Part shown: positions 39,948-45,523 of the stretch, piece after piece | Position numbering within the stretch: the first letter of the stretch is position 1 | How the letters are laid out: each line of letters opens with the position of its first letter | The notes under the pieces: generated by a model | What the model was told of the DNA's origin: nothing | Databases searched by the model: none | Seen by the model: only the letters and a program-made list of their open reading frames with translations | Origin: an uncultured Lachnospiraceae bacterium | GTDB taxonomy: Bacteria > Bacillota > Clostridia > Lachnospirales > Lachnospiraceae | DNA length: 45,523 bases | Direction: 5' to 3' | Assembly (NCBI GenBank): GCA_910588825.1 | Contig: CAJURF010000010.1 | Span: forward strand, 1 to 45,523 | Position numbers and translations under genes: made by a program

Positions 39948-41531
39948 TCAGACACATTCCAGGCTGCTTCCCTCCAGCATATAAAAAGAGATCAGCAGGC
40001 GCAGTCTTTCACTGGGATTGTCCAGGTCAACTCCGGTAATTTTCTGGATTCGTTTCAGGCGGTAGGACAAGGTACTGCGGTGGATGAACAATTTTGTGGA
40101 GGTCTGGAGAAAGTTGCGCTCCAACCTTAAAAATACCAGCAGTGTCCGGTATAATTCTGTGTTGTTTTCTTTATCGTATTTCCGCAGTTTTTGGAGGGAC
40201 GACATGCAGAGAAGCTGTATGGGAACATCTTTGCTGGCACAGTTGATCATGTATTCCAGCATATAATCCTCAAAGTAATAGTACCAGTACATGCTGTCGC
40301 TGATGCGCCCCAGTTCCAGTGCAATGCGGGCTTGATGGTAAGCTTTGGGAATCAGCATGAAGCTGTTGACTTCTGAGCTGACACCGATTTTCAGCAGACC
40401 TTCTCTTAATATAATGGCCAGTTCTCTTAGGACCTTCTGAGGGGTGGTATTTTCATAGGAGAGATTTACAATGACCACGATACTGTTGTCATAGAGAAAC
40501 GTATGTCCGGAAAAAATCTGTGCATCAATCTGACCCAGGGTGGCGGTGGAGGAAACCAGGCTGAAATCTTTCTGCTCCGTGATAATGCGCAGACATAAAT
40601 ATCTGTCATTGAGATTCCATCTGAGAAGGTGCAGATAGTTTATGATCTGCTGTTCATCCTGAATTTTTTCGCTGAGAAAGTTCAGGAAAAATTGTTCCAT
40701 TTCATTGTCCATGCTCAGCCAGAATAATTCTTTTGACTGAATACACATTTCAATTAATTTTCCCAGGTATTCGATCACGTAAAGGTCTCCAGGGCGGATG
40801 GGGTTTTGGATTTCATCTACCAGAATCCTGCCTTCGTATTTCCCGTTACACCACAGATTTACAAATAAAATCCGGTATCCTCTTTGATAAGCGGAGAAAA
40901 TGACAGGTTCTTTTTTTCCAAGGCCTTCCAGATACTCTTTATCCAGTTTGAAATCATTGATGGTAGACATGGGGACCATTTTGCGCCCGGTGCGGGGGTC
41001 TGTTTCCCAGTATAACATTCTCTGAGGATGCTTCGGGCAGGATAAGATAAAGAAGTTTGCATCGTGGATAAACATGGGATTGCGGAAAACTTCCATGCTG
41101 GCCAGCAGGATTTCATCCAAAGGTTTTTGGCTGTTCAAAGCTTCCTGCAGTTTCCAGTCCCATTTTTTATAGATTTCAAAAATCTCTTGAATCAGGTCGA
41201 AAATTTCCAGAAAGTCTGTCCCGTCTATGATTTGAAGGATGGGGCTGTTTTCAGGAAAAAGACAGGCATCGGCTCTGCCCACAATGATGAAGGGGATTTC
41301 CCTGTAATCAGAAAACTTTTCGTCTACACTGCATGAGGAAATCAGATATACGTAATTCTTTTTCAGGGATGATTTTGCAGAAAAGATTTTGACGCCCTCC
41401 AGACGGCAGGTGTTCTCTGTGTCGTAAAGTTCCATCTGGCTGAATGTTTCTTCCAGCGCATCGGCAATTATCTGCATATTTAATTTGAATCCCAGTTTGA
41501 ATCCGGTTGATTTTGTGAATTGAGGTTTCAT
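39948..41531 (-). CDS. PucR-family transcriptional regulator
   Basis: A 527-residue regulator with a long N-terminal sensor region and a central segment of the PucR/CdaR type. The C-terminal helix-turn-helix is ..LRLERNFLQTSTKLFIHRSTLSYRLKRIQKITGVDL followed by ..RLRLLISFYML. GGAGG precedes ATG 41531. It is the last gene of a transporter/URO-D/PucR unit and probably controls that unit in response to its substrate. A strong GC-rich hairpin lies between it and the URO-D gene and could lower its expression relative to the upstream genes. Confidence 0.82.
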   Translation of the reverse strand: MKPQFTKSTGFKLGFKLNMQIIADALEETFSQMELYDTENTCRLEGVKIFSAKSSLKKNYVYLISSCSVDEKFSDYREIPFIIVGRADACLFPENSPILQIIDGTDFLEIFDLIQEIFEIYKKWDWKLQEALNSQKPLDEILLASMEVFRNPMFIHDANFFILSCPKHPQRMLYWETDPRTGRKMVPMSTINDFKLDKEYLEGLGKKEPVIFSAYQRGYRILFVNLWCNGKYEGRILVDEIQNPIRPGDLYVIEYLGKLIEMCIQSKELFWLSMDNEMEQFFLNFLSEKIQDEQQIINYLHLLRWNLNDRYLCLRIITEQKDFSLVSSTATLGQIDAQIFSGHTFLYDNSIVVIVNLSYENTTPQKVLRELAIILREGLLKIGVSSEVNSFMLIPKAYHQARIALELGRISDSMYWYYYFEDYMLEYMINCASKDVPIQLLCMSSLQKLRKYDKENNTELYRTLLVFLRLERNFLQTSTKLFIHRSTLSYRLKRIQKITGVDLDNPSERLRLLISFYMLEGSSLECV

Positions 41532-41560
41532 GCAGTTCCTCCGTTTTTATGCATATTACT

Positions 41561-41588
41561 GGCCGGGGCTGCTTGCTGCGCCCCGGCC
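41561..41588 (-). other. 9-bp GC hairpin between URO-D and PucR genes
   Basis: GGCCGGGGC (41561-41569) pairs perfectly with GCCCCGGCC (41580-41588). On the transcribed strand no T-run follows, so it resembles an mRNA-processing or partial-polarity hairpin rather than a full terminator. Confidence 0.65.
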
Positions 41589-41595
41589 TTTCCTG

Positions 41596-42594
41596 CTATA
41601 CGCCATAAGTTTCTTTGTTGTACCGGTCGATTTCGTCTGCAATAAACTGATCGGTCTGTGGATAAATAGTTCCCGACAGGCCGTAAGTCATACAGGGGAT
41701 GAAATGTCCTCCTGGACCGTAGGTTTCGCATACCCTGCGGACGTCCTTTCTGATTTCTTCTTCTGTGGCGTCGGAGCGGTCAATGCCGGCATTCACGCCG
41801 CCCATCAGGGTCATTCTTCCGTCCAGCTGTTTCTGAAGTTTTACAATGTCGTTTTCCGGCAGTACCCCCTGCCAGATGTCCACGCCCACATCCACCATAT
41901 CTTCCACAATGGGTTCACAGAAGGAGTCTGCATGGTGGATAACGATTACTCCGTGTTCTTTCATGTAGCCGTATATTTTCTTATAATGGTCTTTGAAAAA
42001 CTCTCTCCAGGTATCCGGCTGCATGAAAAGGCTGGTCTTGGAGCCCCAGTCATCGTGGGATAAAATCACATCGGGTTTCAGGTTGTCCACCAGAAGTTTG
42101 GCATAGGTGAACCGGTATTCAGCGATGGCTTCCACCAGTTCGGCCATGGATTCCGGTTCCAGCAGCAGGTTTGCCAGGGTGTCCTCGAATCCCATCAGGA
42201 AGTGGGCCTGCTCAAAGATACCTGTTCCCATAAAGCCCATGACCAGTTTTTCAGAGCGGTCTACTGCCGCCGCAGAGGCAAGGGCGTCCTCCCATCCATC
42301 GCTGCAGTTGGCGATAAGGTCAGGCACTTTCACATATTTCTGCCATTCTGTAATATCCGGGCAGACTTTGTGTTCCTCAGTTACATGGGGCATGGGTCCT
42401 GGCGCATCTTCCGGAAAGAGAATCTGGGTGCCCCATCTGTCAAAAGAAGTGGTGCCCCTTACCCGGTTTCCTCTCGTATACTTGCTGAGAGGATCATTCA
42501 TAATGGGAACAAAAGGCTGGTACTGGTTTACCAGGCGGTCGGGTTTTCCATCTTTTTTTATAGTTTCCAATAAGTTTTCTTTTTGTGTCAACAT
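41596..42594 (-). CDS. Uroporphyrinogen decarboxylase-like (URO-D) protein
   Basis: A 332-residue TIM-barrel protein of the URO-D superfamily that includes cobamide-dependent methyltransferases (MtaA, CmuA). Motifs seen: ..MGFMGTGIFEQAHFLMGFED, ..SHDDWGSKTSLFMQPDTWREFF, ..VIVIHHADSFCEPIVEDM, ..LMGGVNAGID. The zinc-site HxC of MtaA-type enzymes is replaced by HHAD, so a classical corrinoid methyltransferase cannot be assumed, and no corrinoid protein gene lies nearby. True HemE is unlikely given context. GGAGAG precedes ATG 42594. With the upstream GPH transporter it probably processes an imported methylated or aromatic small molecule (inference). Confidence 0.75.
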   Translation of the reverse strand: MLTQKENLLETIKKDGKPDRLVNQYQPFVPIMNDPLSKYTRGNRVRGTTSFDRWGTQILFPEDAPGPMPHVTEEHKVCPDITEWQKYVKVPDLIANCSDGWEDALASAAAVDRSEKLVMGFMGTGIFEQAHFLMGFEDTLANLLLEPESMAELVEAIAEYRFTYAKLLVDNLKPDVILSHDDWGSKTSLFMQPDTWREFFKDHYKKIYGYMKEHGVIVIHHADSFCEPIVEDMVDVGVDIWQGVLPENDIVKLQKQLDGRMTLMGGVNAGIDRSDATEEEIRKDVRRVCETYGPGGHFIPCMTYGLSGTIYPQTDQFIADEIDRYNKETYGV

Positions 42595-42627
42595 AAGCGC
42601 TCTCCTTTTTTATATTCCTTGTGTTAT

Positions 42628-44031
42628 TTATCCGTTTTGTGCTCTTTGTGAGATCTCAGCCTGGTACTGCTCAACCTTATCTTTGGTGATGCAAAAGCCC
42701 AGCAGCAAAAGGACTGCGGCGATGATAAGAGCCAGGGCCGGGATAATCATGAATGCCATGCAGATTCCTTTTTTCAGCCCTTCCGTGGCCATGGCAGGGT
42801 CGATAGAAGGATCGAATGCAGCCATAGCAAGGCAGGCAGAGATGATGATACCTCTTGTCATAACGCCCACTTTCAGAGGAACGTTCTGCAGTCCGCTGAT
42901 CCATCCGGTAGCATTTTTCCCGGTTTTCCACTCAGAATAAATAATGGTATCTGCATAGAGAGCCGGAGTACAGGCATATGCAATTCCGTATCCGAACTGT
43001 GCCACAGACATGAGTACAATCACCAGTGTCACGTTGGAATAAGTGAAATTTCCCACAATCAATACAACAGCCATGGCAAAGAAGGTGAAAATTGTGGTGG
43101 TGCGTGTGGAAAGTTTCTTGGCCATGTTTTTTGCCAGGTAGGAGCCTGCCACACATAAAATATTGGAAATCAGTATGTAGGTCGCCAGCAGCTTTTCATT
43201 TTGTGCCACATAGGTGAAATAGTAAATAGCAACACCAGAACATACGAAATTAAACATCCATTTAGCTAAATCTGCCAGCATTAGTGTCATCAGGGGCGGG
43301 TTTTGAAGCAGGGATTTTACCAGGTCGCCTCCGGAAGTTTTGGTGGTATCTTTTTTAACAGCTGAAGAAGCTGTTTCCACTTCCTCATATCCGTCAAACA
43401 TTTTGAAATGGGCAAAATACAATACAGCCATAACACATCCCAGAACAAAGGCAGTTGCCCCGTACTGGCTCTTCTCACCGATGATACCGGCAAATAAGGC
43501 GGCCAGAGGAGGTCCAACATAGGAGAAGATGACTTTTGACAGATTGGCCCAGGCGGCTCTTGTGGAAGCAAGCTGTGCCCGGTCGTCAGGTGTTTTTCCC
43601 GCTACAGCAATCATGGATACATTGGCCACATAAGGGAAGTTCCATACAACGTGGCTCACCACTGCTGCAAATATAATAATGGCAATGGACAGCGGTCCGT
43701 CCCCGATTTTCAGGAACTGGAAGGCAAATAAAAACGGAACCAGCCATGGCAGTAAGATCAGCCATGAGCGGTAACGTCCCCATTTTTTCGGCTTTATACT
43801 GTTTAACACAGCGCCGTACATCCATGAGAGGCATGCGTCAATGGCACTGGCCAGGGTAGTAATAAAAGAAACAGTACCCAGGCCGAACTGGGCAAGGTTA
43901 GTCAGGAAAAAGCTGAAGTAATAGCTTTCCACATTGGTCATCAGGGTAAAACCGCAGTCACCAACGCCGTAGAACATTTTCAGCGCCTTGCTTAAACCCT
44001 TCGGTTCTTTTTGGTTGTTTGTATCACTCAA
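42628..44031 (-). CDS. GPH/MFS-type cation symporter
   Basis: A 467-residue membrane protein with 12 predicted spans of the glycoside-pentoside-hexuronide symporter group of the MFS: N-terminal ..LKMFYGVGDCGFTLMTNVESYYFSFFLTNLAQFG.., ..SFITTLASAIDACLSWMYGAVLNS.., and the ..WGRYRSWLILLPWLVPF.. loop. TTG 44031 with AGAAGGGGG upstream is preferred to TTG 44064. It is the first gene of the URO-D/PucR unit and is driven by a near-consensus promoter. The substrate is probably not a sugar given the partner genes. Confidence 0.82.
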   Translation of the reverse strand: MSDTNNQKEPKGLSKALKMFYGVGDCGFTLMTNVESYYFSFFLTNLAQFGLGTVSFITTLASAIDACLSWMYGAVLNSIKPKKWGRYRSWLILLPWLVPFLFAFQFLKIGDGPLSIAIIIFAAVVSHVVWNFPYVANVSMIAVAGKTPDDRAQLASTRAAWANLSKVIFSYVGPPLAALFAGIIGEKSQYGATAFVLGCVMAVLYFAHFKMFDGYEEVETASSAVKKDTTKTSGGDLVKSLLQNPPLMTLMLADLAKWMFNFVCSGVAIYYFTYVAQNEKLLATYILISNILCVAGSYLAKNMAKKLSTRTTTIFTFFAMAVVLIVGNFTYSNVTLVIVLMSVAQFGYGIAYACTPALYADTIIYSEWKTGKNATGWISGLQNVPLKVGVMTRGIIISACLAMAAFDPSIDPAMATEGLKKGICMAFMIIPALALIIAAVLLLLGFCITKDKVEQYQAEISQRAQNG

Positions 44032-44093
44032 ACGATATTCCCCCTTCTCATACGGATTGTACAATCTCTGTGTTTGTGATTAATCTGATTGCT

Positions 44094-44122
44094 ATTATAA
44101 AACAAAGGGAATTTTGTGTAAA
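44094..44122 (-). promoter_or_regulatory. Promoter of the GPH/URO-D/PucR unit
   Basis: On the minus strand TTTACA (44117-44122), 17 bases, TATAAT (44094-44099), about 63 bases before the chosen TTG start. Confidence 0.65.
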
Positions 44123-44197
44123 TCCGCACAATGCCCATGTTTTCTATTTTTGATTTCGACATTTTGTACAGGGTATGTGGCAGACTAACCAAATTTT

Positions 44198-44827
44198 TTA
44201 TTTTGTTCCGAAAATGCGGTCACCTGCATCTCCCAGTCCGGGTACAATGTATTTGTGTTCATTCAGGTGGTGGTCCAGTGCTCCGATATACAGCGCCACA
44301 TCGGGGTGTTCCTGCTTCATTTTCTCCACACCTTCCGGGGCGGCAATGATACACAAAAAGCGGATATGTTTCACGCCCTTTTCTTTCAGCATCTCAATGG
44401 CAGCGGAACTGGAGCCCCCGGTGGCCAGCATAGGATCAACCACAAATACTTCCCGTTCGTGGCAGTCTGACGGAAGTTTACAGTAATATTCCACTGGTTC
44501 AAAGGTGTCCGGGTCCCGGTACAGTCCAATGTGGCCTACTTTCGCAGCTGGTATCATCTTGAGAATCCCGTCCACCATTCCCAGGCCGGCTCTTAAGATG
44601 GGCACAACGGCCAGCTTTTTGCCGCTTAACTCCTTTCCTGTCATTTCACAGATGGGAGTTTTGATTTTCACGTTCTGGAGCTTCAGGTCCCGGGAAGCTT
44701 CGTAACACATGAGGGATGCAATCTCACTGACAATCTCGCGGAATTCCTTGGAACCAATGTCCTCTCTGCGGATATAATTGATTTTGTGCTGGATTAATGG
44801 GTGATCCATGATTTGTACTTTAAACAT
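44198..44827 (-). CDS. upp: Uracil phosphoribosyltransferase
   Basis: A 209-residue enzyme that salvages uracil to UMP with PRPP. The conserved start MFKVQIMDHPLIQHKINYIR, PILRAGLGMVDG, the PRPP-binding VVDPMLATGGSS and the uracil-binding C-terminus ..LYIGALDHHLNEHKYIVPGLGDAGDRIFGT are all intact. AAGGAGG precedes ATG 44827. It has its own promoter, whose -35 box overlaps that of the divergent ABC-F gene. No uracil permease is adjacent. Confidence 0.95.
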   Translation of the reverse strand: MFKVQIMDHPLIQHKINYIRREDIGSKEFREIVSEIASLMCYEASRDLKLQNVKIKTPICEMTGKELSGKKLAVVPILRAGLGMVDGILKMIPAAKVGHIGLYRDPDTFEPVEYYCKLPSDCHEREVFVVDPMLATGGSSSAAIEMLKEKGVKHIRFLCIIAAPEGVEKMKQEHPDVALYIGALDHHLNEHKYIVPGLGDAGDRIFGTK

Positions 44828-44885
44828 ATCTGTAACCTCCTTGGATTTCTCTGTAGTTTCTAAATTATTGATGTATTCTTCCTGA

Positions 44886-44915
44886 ATTATACTATATTAT
44901 CCAGCCGATTGACAA
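44886..44915 (-). promoter_or_regulatory. upp promoter
   Basis: On the minus strand TTGTCA (44910-44915), 18 bases, TATAAT (44886-44891). Its -35 hexamer shares five bases with the plus-strand -35 of the ABC-F gene. Confidence 0.65.
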
Positions 44916-44937
44916 ATGAATTTGGGTATGTTAGAAT
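44909..44937 (+). promoter_or_regulatory. ABC-F gene promoter
   Basis: TTGACA (44909-44914), 17 bases, TAGAAT (44932-44937). Transcription from about 44944 gives a leader of about 260 nt before the ABC-F start. Confidence 0.75.
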
Positions 44938-44949
44938 GGCCTCATCTTA

Positions 44950-45087
44950 AAGAGAGGGGTGAACCGATGAGAAGATAATTTACTTTTGATTGCATGAAGA
45001 TACCTGGCAGTTTAAGGATGGGAAATCATCCATACTGCTTTATCATGTTGCCAAAAGTGGATTATGTTCTCATAACCTCTCTTTTTT
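44950..45087 (+). terminator. Nested leader terminator upstream of ABC-F gene
   Basis: Six colinear stems fold the leader into one long hairpin: 44950-44957/45076-45083, 44967-44973/45067-45073, 44983-44988/45052-45057, 44993-44997/45043-45047, 45007-45011/45034-45038 and 45016-45020/45027-45031. It ends in six T residues (45082-45087). The basal strand contains the ribosome binding site and codons of the short leader ORF. An alternative 9-bp pairing, CATAACCTC (45071-45079) with GAGGTTATG (45149-45157), would destroy the base of the terminator. Confidence 0.75.
44967..44978 (+). CDS. Three-codon leader peptide (Met-Arg-Arg)
   Basis: ATG AGA AGA TAA, preceded by AGAGAGGGGTGA, lies at the 5' base of the leader terminator. 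A ribosome stalled or initiating here would cover the strand needed for termination. The AGA AGA codons fit a stalling sequence; this is inferred from position and known attenuation of ABC-F genes. Confidence 0.6.
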   Translation: MRR

Positions 45088-45203
45088 GTGTGCAGAAATA
45101 TGCACAAAGTACGGAGAGCCCGTCTGTGAAATTGTCTCTTGACATTGCGAGGTTATGTAACAGCATAGAACGCTTTTGGGTAACCGGGAAGGGAGAGATG
45201 TGT

Positions 45204-45523
45204 ATGTCGCAGATTGGAGTAAATCATTTAACATTTTGTTATGAGGGAAGTTTTGACAATATATTTGAGGATGTATCATTTTCCATTGATACTGACTGGA
45301 AGCTGGGTTTTATAGGACGCAACGGGAAAGGAAAGACCACCTTTTTGAAACTGCTTCTCAAGGCATATCCCTATGAGGGGAACATTGCTGCTTCCACGGT
45401 ATTTGACTATTTTCCATATGAAATTACGGAAGATCAGATGCAGATACCCGCGGCGGATTTTGTAGAGGAAATCAAGGGCGGCTGTGAGCTGTGGAGGGTG
45501 TTTTGTGAGCTGGAACAGCTGGG
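45204..45523 (+). CDS. Lsa-like ABC-F ribosomal protection protein (partial at right edge)
   Basis: The first 106 residues are present. They start MSQIGVNHLTFCYEGSFDN and include Walker A GRNGKGKTTFLK near residue 40; there are no membrane spans, as expected for ABC-F proteins that act on the ribosome. The opening sequence resembles the Lsa/Vga group, which dislodges lincosamides, streptogramins A and pleuromutilins. ATG 45204 is placed 7 bases after GGGAAGGGAGAG; ATG 45198 is too close. The second ATPase domain and linker lie outside the window. The structured 260-nt leader indicates antibiotic-inducible expression. Confidence 0.85.
   Translation, partial: MSQIGVNHLTFCYEGSFDNIFEDVSFSIDTDWKLGFIGRNGKGKTTFLKLLLKAYPYEGNIAASTVFDYFPYEITEDQMQIPAADFVEEIKGGCELWRVFCELEQL

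Noticed and set aside
45070..45279. Minus-strand open frame of 69 codons
   Set aside because: It is antisense to the leader and ABC-F start; no ribosome binding site.
1..45523. CRISPR arrays, tRNA or rRNA genes
   Set aside because: No regularly spaced direct repeats, cloverleaf-like segments or rRNA-like sequence were noticed on reading; no search tool was run.

Overview
The window reads like a chromosomal segment of an anaerobic, Gram-positive gut Clostridia, most likely Lachnospiraceae. The clues are strong AGGAGG-type ribosome binding sites, frequent TTG/GTG starts, EFR1-type flavodoxin-ferredoxins, a CD1871A-family CXXC miniprotein, paired large serine recombinases, a LoaP-type NusG paralogue, and a PucR regulator beside a URO-D protein and a GPH-type transporter. 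The genus cannot be resolved from sequence alone. No rRNA, tRNA or CRISPR array was seen.

Left end (1-5.2 kb): accessory debris. There is a tyrosine-recombinase-like gene running off the edge next to a perfect 17-bp inverted repeat, a GNAT remnant, a PnuC-type vitamin transporter behind a promoter and terminator leader, a peptide deformylase/SGNH hydrolase pair, and a serine recombinase module whose first recombinase is truncated.

5.2-16.6 kb: housekeeping and redox. A SWIM/SNF2 helicase pair is divergent from a HipA-like kinase. Then come an EFR1 flavodoxin-ferredoxin, a CsoR-type repressor, a P1B metal ATPase whose consensus promoter is overlaid by CsoR-like boxes, and a compact TlpA lipoprotein / CXXC miniprotein / membrane polyferredoxin operon. 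A convergent O-acetylhomoserine sulfhydrylase closes the region.

16.7-19.4 kb: a second serine recombinase module, a 160-bp MITE-like element with TA target duplication, a broken MerR gene, a deletion scar, and an Ogt-type DNA repair protein.

19.6-31.3 kb: a surface polysaccharide locus. A serine resolvase with a long charged tail and a LoaP antiterminator precede a leader with a hairpin and an intrinsic terminator. The operon that follows encodes an aminotransferase, a fused initiating phosphoglycosyl transferase/GT2, a CDP-glycerol glycerophosphotransferase, a GT2, a Wzy-like polymerase, a Wzx flippase and an acyltransferase. From about 23.5 to 31.0 kb the DNA is conspicuously AT-rich, as expected for an exchangeable serotype cassette. 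A second, degenerate MITE copy closes it.

31.3-39.9 kb: mixed accessory genes. These are an LRR protein, a secreted transglutaminase-like protein with wall-binding repeats, a GNAT, a Fic protein overlapping an AAA/PD-(D/E)XK ATPase followed by a decayed second copy, a MATE exporter with a divergent MerR regulator and a 19-bp-spacer promoter, and a YjbR-MGMT fusion split by an in-frame TGA.

39.9-45.5 kb: a GPH transporter, URO-D-like protein and PucR regulator operon, uracil phosphoribosyltransferase, and the start of an Lsa-like ABC-F antibiotic-resistance gene. The ABC-F leader carries a three-codon ORF, a nested terminator hairpin and a competing 9-bp pairing. It is the best candidate regulatory system in the window.
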